Shown piece by piece: positions 1 to 7,817 of a stretch of 11,005 nucleotides of DNA. The stretch is from positions 1-11,005 of the forward strand of contig CBDUZW010000107.1 in NCBI GenBank assembly GCA_965371805.1, written 5' to 3'. Below the pieces are notes generated by a model, which saw only the letters and a list, made by a program, of their open reading frames with translations, ran no database searches and had not been told where the DNA came from. Numbering within the stretch: position 1 is the stretch's first letter; every line of letters begins with the position of its first letter. The position numbers and the translations under genes are program-made. This stretch comes from JAOZTV01 sp965371805 (GTDB lineage: Bacteria > Acidobacteriota > Aminicenantia > UBA2199).

Positions 1-3
1 CGG

Positions 4-55
4 GCCTAATTAACAAAAAAAACAACTTGTAGTTTTGTTGATTAAAAATTTAGGC
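4..55. repeat. Imperfect inverted repeat / potential long hairpin
   Basis: Two arms of 11 bp face each other: AATTAACAAAA at 8-18 and TTTTGTTGATT at 33-43, with one mismatch that would be a G-U pair in plus-strand RNA. An outer GCCTAA at 4-9 is matched by TTAGGC at 50-55, separated from the inner stem by a few unpaired A/T bases. It lies at the window edge beside a clear terminator hairpin. It may be part of a 3' UTR structure or the end of a small repeated element; the sequence alone does not decide. Confidence 0.4.
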
Positions 56-56
56 A

Positions 57-79
57 GAGACAGGGATTTCCCCTGTCTC
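57..79. terminator. Rho-independent terminator hairpin, possibly bidirectional
   Basis: GAGACAGGG at 57-65 pairs perfectly with CCCTGTCTC at 71-79 across a 5-nt loop. On the plus strand it is followed within two bases by TTTTATAT, which suits a gene ending left of the window. On the minus strand it lies about 50 bp after the propeller gene stop and is followed by a weaker T-rich run (AAATTTTTAAT), so it may also end that transcript. Confidence 0.75.
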
Positions 80-128
80 ATTTTATATAATATAATTTAA
101 CACCTATTTTGACTATTGCTCTGGAACA

Positions 129-1250
129 TCACTCTGGAAGTGCTGTTTTATATTTTCTGAGTTGAATTTCATCATCTTCATCCATTAATCCTAGATATAT
201 AAAATTCTTGTGAAAGATTGGACCTGAGATTATTGAACTTCCCTCTTCTATCTCCACCTTTGCTCTTTTCAAGTGTTTACCGGCTTCAGTAAATATATCA
301 ATTATCTGGTAATTTTTTGGAACAAAATGCGATTTATAGACATATACCATATTATTATAAAATTGAATATTATTAAAATGTGTCTCTTTATCCGGCATCG
401 TTTTTGCCAATCTAATTACCACTGGCTTAGGCGCTAAACCTCTGGCTATTTTCCATAAAACATCTTCCCGTTCTTTGAGCGTTACCTTCGAAACTACACT
501 TTCCATAGTAAAACTGCCAGAATTATTGCCGTTCAGGTCCGAAATATGAATTACATAAGAGTCATTCATCCCATAATACACTTTGCCATTATTTTCTCCA
601 ATTACCATAACAGGCGTTATTGTCGGTATTGTAACAGACGCATTTACACCATTCTGATTGATTGCCCCTCCCTTGAACAGCTTGAAATCAGAAATAACCC
701 TTTCCTTCTTTGTTTTCAGATTCACATGTTTCATCAAGGCCTTATCATTGGGAAGATTTTGTATGTTACTGGGTGCAACAATAACCTCATCATTATTTAG
801 AAAAAGACTTATAGAACCAATATGACGAATTGTCTTTTGAAATACACCGCTGTCATTATAATAGAGGATCTTACCTGTATCCTGTATCATTACGGTATTC
901 TTATAAGAGTTTATGCCAGCACCACCTGTATTCAGAACTTCACTTGGACCCTCTCCTGCTTTTCCAAAATGGTTTATAAACTTCCCATCCTTATCAAATG
1001 CATAGTACTTTTTATTTCTCATATCTCTGCAGAAGAGATTGCCTGAATCAGTGACAGTTATCTCCACAACAAGTCCAAACAGATCCTCTTTTTCACCACC
1101 ATCAACACTCCACAATTTTTCCATTGGAAATTTGTATGTTTGATCTAAAGGTTTCTTTGAATTTTCAATCACTGCCGCAACTGTAAAAGATTGAATTCCA
1201 AAAACAAATCCTACAAAAATAATTACACCAATAAATAAACTATTTTTCAT
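129..1250 (-). CDS. Exported six-bladed beta-propeller protein
   Basis: Predicted exported protein of 373 residues. The start is placed at 1250 because GGAGG (complement of 1255-1259) sits four bases before that ATG; an in-frame ATG at 1271 would add seven residues and has no such site. Residues 1-26 are a signal peptide (MKNS, then a long hydrophobic stretch ending TVAA). The body matches the six-bladed propeller type (PF17170/NHL-like): an opening phrase of the form TVTDSGNLFCRD, then YYAFDKDGKFINHFGKAGEGPSE, the characteristic G-x-G-E-G-P-x-E signature after the first blade. Later blades carry similar short FxxxG turns. Such proteins usually act in the periplasm or at the surface, as binding scaffolds or with no assigned activity; no catalytic motif is visible. 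It is downstream of and co-oriented with the thioredoxin-TPR gene, 139 bp away. Confidence 0.8.
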   Translation of the reverse strand: MKNSLFIGVIIFVGFVFGIQSFTVAAVIENSKKPLDQTYKFPMEKLWSVDGGEKEDLFGLVVEITVTDSGNLFCRDMRNKKYYAFDKDGKFINHFGKAGEGPSEVLNTGGAGINSYKNTVMIQDTGKILYYNDSGVFQKTIRHIGSISLFLNNDEVIVAPSNIQNLPNDKALMKHVNLKTKKERVISDFKLFKGGAINQNGVNASVTIPTITPVMVIGENNGKVYYGMNDSYVIHISDLNGNNSGSFTMESVVSKVTLKEREDVLWKIARGLAPKPVVIRLAKTMPDKETHFNNIQFYNNMVYVYKSHFVPKNYQIIDIFTEAGKHLKRAKVEIEEGSSIISGPIFHKNFIYLGLMDEDDEIQLRKYKTALPE

Positions 1251-1389
1251 TTTTCCTCCACAAAAAAACAAATTGTCTTAATATAATTAAACGGAATAAT
1301 ACAAAATATAGTTTACAGAAATTTTTTCTATTAATAAGAATATAATACTACAAATCAAAAATTAATCGATTACATCTCTAAGATTATTT

Positions 1390-2205
1390 TTATTCCAGTT
1401 CTTTTTTATATTTTTTATAGTATTTATTATTTGGATAAGCTTTAGTAAAATCCTTTAAGATCTTAATTGCCTGTACCTTATCACCAAACTTTTTTGCATA
1501 ATAATATGCTCCAAAAAAACCTTCAACTGCCTCTTTGGATTTTGGATATATTTTATGGACGCTTAGAAGAGCTTCTATTGCCTTTTTATATTTTTTCCAT
1601 TTAAAGTATATATAGCCTTTTTTATAGACAGCCAATGATGCTTTTTCATCTTTATTACTCGAATCCATGAGTATAACTCTATCAAGTAAACTTATTGCAT
1701 CAGTATAATCTGCTCTAGCGATATACTTGTCAACAATTTTAAAGATTAGATTATAATCATTCTTATTCTTTGTATATTTTGAAAGAAGGTCGGTTAATGT
1801 ACCTATACCTTTTTTTATATTTTCAAGTTCAGCTATCAGATCAACAGCACTTCTGTATCCAAGAATTCTGTCTACTTCAATCCCTTTATTATCAAAAATA
1901 ACCATTGTGGGATATGAATATACCTTAAAGTGTTTCTCTGCTACTCTATCTTTTTCAGGATTAACCTTCAAAAGAATGAAATTTTCTTTAGCAAAATATT
2001 CGGACATCTTTTCATCTTTAAAAGTGGTTTTTACAAGCTTTTTGCAGGGAGGACACCAATCAGTATAAAAATCAATAAAAACTCTTCTGCCTTCCTGCCT
2101 GGCTGTCTCCAAGGAACTCTTCCAGTTTTTTTCAAATTTCAAATCAGAAAAAGCAGACATCGATAAAAGTATAATTAGTACAATAAAAAGTTTTTGTATT
2201 TTCAT
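1390..2205 (-). CDS. Exported thioredoxin-fold protein with TPR-like C-terminal region
   Basis: Protein of 271 residues. Residues 1-20 form a signal peptide (MKIQK then a hydrophobic run ending SAFS). Residues 25-130 are a thioredoxin fold of the Thioredoxin_7/DsbD-gamma kind: FYTDWCPPCKKL with the redox pair C51 and C54, and the cis-proline region YSYPTMVIF around P99. Both cysteines are present, so thiol-disulfide activity in the periplasm is expected, as reductant, oxidase or isomerase; the partner is not visible. Residues 150-265 are helical and TPR-like (GYIYFKWKKYKKAIEALL, then a second similar unit), suggesting protein binding. An AGAGGA ribosome site lies 7 bases before the ATG. The divergent WYL gene starts 96 bp away and an extended -10 promoter lies between. 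Confidence 0.85.
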   Translation of the reverse strand: MKIQKLFIVLIILLSMSAFSDLKFEKNWKSSLETARQEGRRVFIDFYTDWCPPCKKLVKTTFKDEKMSEYFAKENFILLKVNPEKDRVAEKHFKVYSYPTMVIFDNKGIEVDRILGYRSAVDLIAELENIKKGIGTLTDLLSKYTKNKNDYNLIFKIVDKYIARADYTDAISLLDRVILMDSSNKDEKASLAVYKKGYIYFKWKKYKKAIEALLSVHKIYPKSKEAVEGFFGAYYYAKKFGDKVQAIKILKDFTKAYPNNKYYKKYKKELE

Positions 2206-2233
2206 TATTTATCCTCTAAAAATGTTATAATTG

Positions 2234-2242
2234 ATTATAGCA
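2234..2242 (-). promoter_or_regulatory. Extended -10 promoter for the thioredoxin-TPR gene
   Basis: On the minus strand this reads TGCTATAAT, a perfect -10 hexamer with the TG dinucleotide of extended -10 promoters, about 28 bp before the ATG at 2205. No good -35 hexamer is seen at 17 bp, as is usual for this promoter type. A plus-strand TATAAT at 2243-2248 abuts it and could serve the divergent WYL gene, though it also lacks a -35. Confidence 0.5.
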
Positions 2243-2301
2243 TATAATCCCAAGTTGAGGGTTTTTAGTGACAAGGAAGCGAATAAAAATAGGAAATACA
2301 T

Positions 2302-3336
2302 ATGAAAAATACCATTACTGTAAGTAAAATCAAATATAAAAAACGTGAAAATTTAAAAAGATTATATACTCTATTTGAAGAGAGTCATATAAAATATAAA
2401 AAAAGCTGCAAAGCAGAGGATCAATATTTAAGTAAGGAATACCTTGCAGAAACATTAGATGTAGATATCAGGACTATTGAAAGATATATTAATACTTTTA
2501 TAACCGAATATAACATAAAGATTCAATCACAATATAATCAAGGATATTATTTAATTGAGAGATATTCCGGCAAACCTCTCTGGAAGGACGAATCTTATGA
2601 TGATGAAGTTATCATGGCCTTAATACTTTCAGAGAGGATTTCAACAGCAATTCCAGATACGACCATAAAAAAAACCATAAAAAAAACTATAAATGGATTA
2701 TATAAATCTATAAATTGGGATCCAGTAGAATTAGAAGGAAAAATTTCATTAAAAAACACTAAGTATTCAAGACCGGATCCAAAGTTTTTTTTAGCAATAT
2801 TAAATGCATTAAAACTATCATATAAGCTCAAAATTAAATATCAGGCAATCACTAAGACAGATCAATCCGAACGAAGCATATGCCCGCTTCACCTTTTACT
2901 ATATTCAGGTAATTGGCAGTTGATAGCTTTTTGTGAAAAAAGAAAAGGGTTAAGATTCTTTAATTTAGCAAGAATTTCTGATATAACTTCATTAAACAAA
3001 ATCTCATTTAATTGGACTGAATTGAATGACAAATATAAGGTAAAAGAAAGAATAAATGAATCCTATGGTATTTTTATAAGTGACAAAAAACAGGAAATTG
3101 AACTAAAATTTGATACAAAGGTAAAAGGAATAGTAGAAAATTTAATTTGGACCCCTGATCAGACAATGATCGAGAAAAATGGGAATATATTGGTTAAATT
3201 CTTTGTTGCTGATTATCGAGAAATAAAAAATGATATTTTGTCCTATGGAGAAAATATTGAAGTTATCAAGCCGGAAGAGCTTATAAATGAAGTTAAAAAT
3301 TCAATAAAAAAAATGTCAATTAAGTATAATATATAA
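2302..3336 (+). CDS. WYL-domain transcriptional regulator
   Basis: Regulator of 344 residues with the layout of the HTH-WYL-WCX family. Residues 43-88 are a winged helix-turn-helix (YLAETLDVDIRTIERYI as the HTH, then a wing ending QGYYLIE). Residues 165-230 are the WYL domain: CPLHLLLYSGNWQLIAF, where the family's W-Y-L is W-Q-L at 205-207, followed by RFFNLARISDI. Residues 255-344 fit the WCX extension. WYL proteins bind small ligands or nucleic acid and control stress, DNA-damage or defence genes; the ligand here is unknown. AGGAAA lies 7 bases before the ATG. The small membrane-protein gene follows 77 bp downstream on the same strand, with GACA/TGTC half-sites in the gap, which suggests control of that gene. 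The N-terminal 40 residues are very lysine-rich. Confidence 0.85.
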   Translation: MKNTITVSKIKYKKRENLKRLYTLFEESHIKYKKSCKAEDQYLSKEYLAETLDVDIRTIERYINTFITEYNIKIQSQYNQGYYLIERYSGKPLWKDESYDDEVIMALILSERISTAIPDTTIKKTIKKTINGLYKSINWDPVELEGKISLKNTKYSRPDPKFFLAILNALKLSYKLKIKYQAITKTDQSERSICPLHLLLYSGNWQLIAFCEKRKGLRFFNLARISDITSLNKISFNWTELNDKYKVKERINESYGIFISDKKQEIELKFDTKVKGIVENLIWTPDQTMIEKNGNILVKFFVADYREIKNDILSYGENIEVIKPEELINEVKNSIKKMSIKYNI

Positions 3337-3353
3337 TTACGAATCTTTAATTG

Positions 3354-3381
3354 CGACACTTTTTGTCTTGGAATTTTGTCG
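3354..3381 (+). promoter_or_regulatory. GACA/TGTC half-site cluster, candidate WYL operator
   Basis: CGACA at 3354-3358 and TGTCG at 3377-3381 form an inverted pair, with a third TGTC between them, so GACA-N5-TGTC is followed by another TTTTGTC in direct repeat. The cluster lies between the WYL regulator stop and the ribosome site of the next gene. Short GCGACA/TGTCGC dyads near WYL-type regulators are my recollection and not something proven here. Operator function is inference. Confidence 0.3.
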
Positions 3382-3413
3382 ATTTTACCTCAAAATACTC
3401 AATGGAGGTTAAA

Positions 3414-3959
3414 ATGATTTTTAAACAAAGAAGACAACTTAGGAAAAAAGCAATACTGCAAAAAAGTTGGAATTATCGTCAATTAAAAGAAGAGCATACT
3501 AAAAACAATATGCTTCTATTGAAGCTTCTAATTCCGGGAATTATATTCTTTATTCTAATATTTGGAGACGTTTACAGTAATACATCCAGTCTCCAAAAAA
3601 TAAGAGGAAGTAAAGACATTGGTTCAAGTAAAATTGGATATCATTCACTAAAAATAAAAATTGAAAAATTGTTTACAAGTGATGACTGGTATGGAATATC
3701 AAAAATACTTGATGACATTCCAACGAGTTCTAAATATGAAGATCTGATTAATTTTTGTAAGGGAATTAAATATTCATTTGTACAAATTGGAAAACCTGAC
3801 CCAATAGACTACTTTAAAGGTATAAAACAGAGCAGCAATTTTTTTGTACTCTCAAGGTTAGCACTTACAAAGTATTACTTCTATAATTATAAAAACAATT
3901 CATCTTCATCAATTAAAGAGATTGCAGCAATAATGGACACACTGGAAATACATAAATGA
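3414..3959 (+). CDS. Small single-pass membrane protein of unknown function
   Basis: Unrecognised protein of 181 residues. The start at 3414 is chosen because GGAGG at 3404-3408 is five bases before it; the frame stays open upstream to an ATG at 3351, but that start has no ribosome site and would consume the putative operator. Residues 1-32 are strongly basic and glutamine-rich (KQRRQLRKKAIL), residues 33-51 form one transmembrane helix (LLLKLLIPGIIFFILIF), and about 130 residues follow, probably outside the cytoplasm given the positive-inside rule. The outer part is helical with a weakly TPR-like character (SKILDDIPTSSKYEDLINFCKG). It sits directly behind the WYL regulator and may be its target. 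No enzyme motif is visible. Confidence 0.7.
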   Translation: MIFKQRRQLRKKAILQKSWNYRQLKEEHTKNNMLLLKLLIPGIIFFILIFGDVYSNTSSLQKIRGSKDIGSSKIGYHSLKIKIEKLFTSDDWYGISKILDDIPTSSKYEDLINFCKGIKYSFVQIGKPDPIDYFKGIKQSSNFFVLSRLALTKYYFYNYKNNSSSSIKEIAAIMDTLEIHK

Positions 3960-4004
3960 AAATGTTATGAAAAAGAAAATACTTAAGTAATATCAAATAA
4001 AACC

Positions 4005-6287
4005 CTAACTGACCTTGAAACCAAAGATTGTTATATCATCCCTCTGTTCCTCACTCTTCTGATGTAATTTCAAAGAAGAGGATATTTTCCCCTCCTGTTC
4101 AGCCATATCATAAGAAGATATCTTTGCAAGAAGCGTACGAAGAGAGGATGAACTGAATTTGACACCTTCAGGAGAAGATTGATCAGCATACCCATCTGAG
4201 GTAAGATAGAACACATCACCAGGTTCAATTTTTATCTCATTATTCATGAATTTTCTTCTTTCAGGGACCCTTGATCCTCCTACCGATCTTCTGGTCCCCT
4301 TGATCTCTATGATTGAGGGATTAGCCGTATCTATATCTTCTTTTTTTATGTAAAAGATAGGTCTTCTAGCCCCTGCATAAGTCAGAGTTTTTTCTTTAAT
4401 ATTAAGACAACATAAACAAACATCCATTCCATCATTCGTTTTAATCCCATCTTGATCCTGTCTAAGGATATCTCTTACTGCAGAAGAGAGAGCATCTAAT
4501 ATCCCTGCAGGATCATATATTTTCGTTTCGAGCAAAATCTGATTTAGTAAAGAATATCCAATCATTGACATGAATGCACCTGGAACACCATGTCCAGTAC
4601 AGTCTACAACTGCCAGATATACTTTATCATCAACTTCATTAAACCAGTAAAAGTCGCCCGAAACAATATCCTTTGGTTTGTAAAAAATAAAGTATTCTTT
4701 AATAAAATTAGTTATCTTTGTCTCTAAAGGAAGTATGGCTAACTGAATGTTTTTAGCATAGTTTATACTGTCTGTTATATGCTTATTTTTTTCTATAATT
4801 ATCTGGTTAGCAGCTTCGAGTCCATTATGTGCCATTTCCAACACCATATGAGCTTTCTTTTTTAATCTGTACCTATTATAGATTAAAAATGAAAATATAA
4901 TTATAATTATTATTGCTGATATAAAACCATTTTTTATTAATTGCTGCCTGTTTAATTCAATTTCCCGGAGATATTTGTCTTTATTTAGTAATTTAATTTG
5001 ATGATCCTTCTGTAAGGTCTCATACATAGTCTGCATTGCAATCGTTTTATTTCTACTATCTTTATTATAGATCTTTTCATTAAATTTTATAAATTTTTGT
5101 AAAAATCCCATTGCCATTTTATAATCCTTAACCTCTTTATAATAATCAGCAAAAGATTCATAAATAGTCAGTAAAAGCGGGAGGGTTTTTAACTCATTTC
5201 CAATCTTTTCAGCATTTTTCAAACTTTTTAAACTCTCCTCTGGTTTTCCAATTTTAAGATAAACTTCACTTAAGACTAAATAGTTCTCCGCAATCTCCAT
5301 TTTTTCCCCTGCATCAATACTTATTACCAAGGCATCATTGGCGTATTTAACTGCCTGTTTAAAAGACTTCATTCCCATATAACATTCACTTAATCCACTT
5401 AAACTATATGAAATCCCAGCTTTATCATTAATAGATTTACTTATCTCTAAGGATTGTTTAAATGATTTTAACGCATCTTTATAATTTTTTCTCTCAAGAT
5501 AGGTTCCAGCTATATTTGCTAATGCAACCGCTTCACCAGATTTGTCCTTGACATCTTTCGATAAAGAATACGCTTTATTATAAAACTCTAAAGACCGGTT
5601 TATATCTTTAAGGGCTCCATATACAGTTCCAATATTATTCAAAAGTGTTGAAAGCTGTTCATTACTATTAGTAAATTTTAAGACCTTATAACTGTCAAGG
5701 TAAGATTTGAGTTCATTTTTATAATCCCCCAGGTGCCCATAAACTATACCTACATTGATAAGAACATCTGCCTTTTCACTCTCTTTTTCTTTTGATTTTA
5801 ATCCAACCAATGCCTGTTTATAATAACTCAATGATTTGGCAAACAAACCCATATCTAAACAGATTTCTCCCAGATAACTCACAGTAGTAGGATTGGAAAT
5901 ATTCAATTTCTTTTCAGCATTAAGAAGTTTTATGCCTGAATCTAATCCATTCTTATGGTCTTTTTTTTCATAATAGATTTCCATAAGAACTTTCAGAGAC
6001 CTGATCTGATTCTTGCTATCATTCAATTTTATAGAGATTTTTAAAGCTGAATCAGCATATTTTAAAGATTTCTCAATATCAGTTTTCATAATACTGGATG
6101 CCTGCTTAAGCAGCCTGTCTATTTCTTTAACTTCATTCCCATTTGCAAATACACCTTCAAAAACAAAAATCTGAAAAAGAAACAACAAGACTATTATATA
6201 AATTCTATTATTTCTTCTATTGTTAGAAATGGTAAAATTAAATCCTTTTAGAGAATATGACTGAGACTGAAATTGGTTATTATCCAT
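4005..6287 (-). CDS. TPR - transmembrane - SpoIIE-type PP2C phosphatase
   Basis: Signalling protein of 760 residues. Order: short polar N-terminus; signal peptide or anchor at about 29-48 (IYIIVLLFLFQIFVF); at least seven TPR-like repeats from about 50 to 410, e.g. SLEFYNKAYSLSKDVKDKSG; transmembrane helix at about 453-470; a coiled linker (EKNKHITDSINYAKNIQLAI); then a SpoIIE/PP2C phosphatase domain at about 525-760. Metal-binding acidic residues are present: D545 in VSGDFYW, D562 in VVDCTGHGVPGAF, D698 in TSDGYADQ and D750-D751 in RDDITIF. The protein probably senses through a periplasmic TPR region and dephosphorylates a serine/threonine on a cytoplasmic partner such as an anti-sigma antagonist; no such partner is in the window. 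It converges with the membrane-protein gene. Start choice is discussed under its promoter. Confidence 0.9.
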   Translation of the reverse strand: MDNNQFQSQSYSLKGFNFTISNNRRNNRIYIIVLLFLFQIFVFEGVFANGNEVKEIDRLLKQASSIMKTDIEKSLKYADSALKISIKLNDSKNQIRSLKVLMEIYYEKKDHKNGLDSGIKLLNAEKKLNISNPTTVSYLGEICLDMGLFAKSLSYYKQALVGLKSKEKESEKADVLINVGIVYGHLGDYKNELKSYLDSYKVLKFTNSNEQLSTLLNNIGTVYGALKDINRSLEFYNKAYSLSKDVKDKSGEAVALANIAGTYLERKNYKDALKSFKQSLEISKSINDKAGISYSLSGLSECYMGMKSFKQAVKYANDALVISIDAGEKMEIAENYLVLSEVYLKIGKPEESLKSLKNAEKIGNELKTLPLLLTIYESFADYYKEVKDYKMAMGFLQKFIKFNEKIYNKDSRNKTIAMQTMYETLQKDHQIKLLNKDKYLREIELNRQQLIKNGFISAIIIIIIFSFLIYNRYRLKKKAHMVLEMAHNGLEAANQIIIEKNKHITDSINYAKNIQLAILPLETKITNFIKEYFIFYKPKDIVSGDFYWFNEVDDKVYLAVVDCTGHGVPGAFMSMIGYSLLNQILLETKIYDPAGILDALSSAVRDILRQDQDGIKTNDGMDVCLCCLNIKEKTLTYAGARRPIFYIKKEDIDTANPSIIEIKGTRRSVGGSRVPERRKFMNNEIKIEPGDVFYLTSDGYADQSSPEGVKFSSSSLRTLLAKISSYDMAEQEGKISSSLKLHQKSEEQRDDITIFGFKVS

Positions 6288-6292
6288 AATCG

Positions 6293-6321
6293 ATAATAAG
6301 GGATAAAAAAATGATTGTCAA
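6293..6321 (-). promoter_or_regulatory. Sigma70-type promoter TTGACA-N17-TATTAT
   Basis: On the minus strand TTGACA (6316-6321) is followed after exactly 17 bp by TATTAT (6293-6298), a perfect -35 and a five-of-six -10. Only five bases separate the -10 from the ATG at 6287, so transcription should begin at or inside the start codon. The phosphatase mRNA would then be leaderless. The only ribosome-like site, AAAAGGA, is inside the gene about 40 bases on, and is followed by ATT codons but no nearby ATG, GTG or TTG. Confidence 0.65.
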
Positions 6322-6323
6322 GA

Positions 6324-6353
6324 AGAATGATGAAGAAGGTTCTCCATCATTCT
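6324..6353. repeat. Hairpin-forming inverted repeat
   Basis: AGAATGATG at 6324-6332 pairs perfectly with CATCATTCT at 6345-6353, and the stem can extend inward by AGA/TCT across one mismatch. No T-run follows on either strand within the first bases. It lies just upstream of the -35 box of the phosphatase promoter, so it could be a regulator site, a weak terminator of minus-strand read-through from the transposase-like gene, or chance. Confidence 0.45.
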
Positions 6354-6633
6354 GTCTTGTGAGAGTTTTCCTTATAGAAAATACTCGGTTATTTTTAATA
6401 CCTAATTCTAATTGTCGTCAGACCTGAAAGGATAATGTCGTTGATCACTCTTTTTTTTCATATTGAAAATATCCGTGTAAAAATTGGACATAAAGTAGAT
6501 AATAAGACCTGTCTGGCAAGATTATTCAATTCGAGCGAATTAAAAAATTCCCGTTTTAGTGCAAGCCATCTACATTTAGAAATTCGAACTAGACTTGATG
6601 ATTAGTAAAGCCCCCGGTCCCTATTAATTCTTA

Positions 6634-7653
6634 TTATAGAGGTTTTAATTTTCTTGTAGAATAGAAAACCTGCTGATTGTCTGCATTTATTATTACTTTT
6701 CGAGGGTTGATATGTTTCCTTTTAAATTTCTCTTGAAATTCCGAAACAAATTTATTAGATCCAAATGCAATACCTTCCGTTATATTCCTAAACCTATATG
6801 CAAGTATATCACCAATCCCAAGCCTTTGAAATAGTAACTTTGAATCTTTATAAGCCTGATCCGAGATTTTGGCTGTATTTTCTCTCTTTACCTTACCTGA
6901 TTCATATATAAACTCTCTATAAACCGGAAAGGTAATTTCTTTTTTAGTCCGTGACACTTCCTGTTTAAACCTGCCTGTTTCCGGATTTTTAAAAGTCTTA
7001 ATTTCCTCTTTTACGATATGTATTGTTTTTAATAACTTCCTGCCTTTTTTTGGATTCCTGATTCTTAAACCAATACTGCTCCATCTGTAATCTTCAGGCT
7101 TTTTAACAATGCCGGCTCTAACTGAATTCAAGTCTATATAGGCACTGCAGATAAGCTCTGCGTCTCCCTTACTTATTGCGATTCCCTTAAATCTGTCTCC
7201 CCAGAAAGCCCCCTTGCATTCATATTTATTATTATACCATTTGGAAAACCCCTGCTTGAGTTCCTGAACAAATCTGGATACAGAGCCAAGTCGCTTCCTG
7301 AGTCTTTCCACACCTCCATCATCATCATAATCTATTTCAAAAGAATTCTTTATAAAAGAGCCTTCTGGAGGCTCTGCATTATCGCCAAAAGCGTCTTTAT
7401 ATCTACCAAAAAGTTCTTTTTTAGTCGCACTCTGTGCCTCATCTCTTCTATTGGACAATAAAACATGAAAATGATTAGACATAATTGCAAAGGAAGTAAT
7501 ATCAACAAAAAAAGCTTTAGAAAGCTTAAACATCAATTGCATAAAATACTCTTTACTCTCACTGTCAAGTAAAAACTCACCCCGACTTGTCCTGGATATA
7601 ACATGATAAGAACTATGCTCAGTATCACCAAACCACCTAAAAGGTCTCCCCAA
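6634..7653 (-). CDS. RAYT / Y1-type (REP-associated tyrosine) transposase-like protein
   Basis: Protein of 339 residues in the Y1_Tnp (IS200-like HUH) superfamily, of the REP-associated kind. The start is TTG at 7653, supported by the family's MGRPFR opening and a GAGGGGG ribosome site five bases before it. The N-terminal half carries YHVISRTSRGEFLL, the metal-binding HFH at 61-63 in MSNHFHVLL, GAFWGDRFKG near 148-157, and the candidate tyrosine nucleophile Y172 in AYIDLNSVRAG, placed by analogy with DYIYINPVKHG of Escherichia coli TnpA-REP. The C-terminal 140 residues are an extension ending in EGIAFGSNKFVSEFQEKF, common in long RAYT-like proteins. These nick single-stranded DNA at hairpins. 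The key residues look intact. No terminal inverted repeats or paired REPs are visible nearby. It marks the edge between ordinary genes and the accessory stretch. Confidence 0.85.
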   Translation of the reverse strand: MGRPFRWFGDTEHSSYHVISRTSRGEFLLDSESKEYFMQLMFKLSKAFFVDITSFAIMSNHFHVLLSNRRDEAQSATKKELFGRYKDAFGDNAEPPEGSFIKNSFEIDYDDDGGVERLRKRLGSVSRFVQELKQGFSKWYNNKYECKGAFWGDRFKGIAISKGDAELICSAYIDLNSVRAGIVKKPEDYRWSSIGLRIRNPKKGRKLLKTIHIVKEEIKTFKNPETGRFKQEVSRTKKEITFPVYREFIYESGKVKRENTAKISDQAYKDSKLLFQRLGIGDILAYRFRNITEGIAFGSNKFVSEFQEKFKRKHINPRKVIINADNQQVFYSTRKLKPL

Positions 7654-7729
7654 TTCTACCCCCTCTCATCTCTAAAAGAACTATGTTATAAAAAACCATT
7701 TTTTTCAACTTCTTGCCTGGCACTAAAAA

Positions 7730-7795
7730 CTATTTATGTTTTAAACCACAATCACATGGTATGTCTATTGTCTCGTCATTTAAAATATTTTTCAT
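7730..7795 (-). pseudogene. Truncated start of a small Cys-x-Cys protein gene
   Basis: A 21-codon frame with a believable ribosome site (GGGAG, 8 bases before the ATG at 7795) encodes a peptide ending ETIDIPCDCGLKHK, then stops. The opening resembles N-termini of small zinc-ribbon-like proteins, but only the C-x-C half is present, so it looks like the surviving 5' end of a longer gene. Right after the stop, another minus-strand frame reads SARQEVEKNGFL before a stop, which could be a remnant of a different gene tail. It sits 22 bp after the 122-residue gene. Family identity is not established. Confidence 0.3.
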
Positions 7796-7817
7796 TGTCT
7801 CACTCCCAAGATTGTTC

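Larger units (their letters stand above)
6288..6633. other. 346-bp intergenic region without a gene
   Basis: It holds the phosphatase promoter at its left end, a 30-bp hairpin at 6324-6353, and a weak short dyad AATTCG-AG-CGAATT at 6528-6541. Plus-strand AGACCTG occurs twice, at 6420-6426 and 6506-6512. I see no open frame with a ribosome site, no tRNA and no clear REP-like palindrome beside the transposase-like gene. Confidence 0.6.

Noticed and set aside
546..1046. Plus-strand open frames opposite the propeller gene
   Set aside because: No ribosome sites and low-complexity products; they are antisense shadows of a well-supported gene.
2660..2692. Short repeat ACCATAAAAAAAA/ACTATAAA inside the WYL gene
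   Set aside because: It encodes a lysine-rich TIKKTIKKTI stretch in frame and is explained by coding sequence in AT-rich DNA.
6500..6560. REP palindrome for the neighbouring RAYT-like gene
   Set aside because: AATTCG-AG-CGAATT is only six bases per arm with a two-base spacer, AT-rich, unpaired with a second copy and lacking a clear flanking tetranucleotide.
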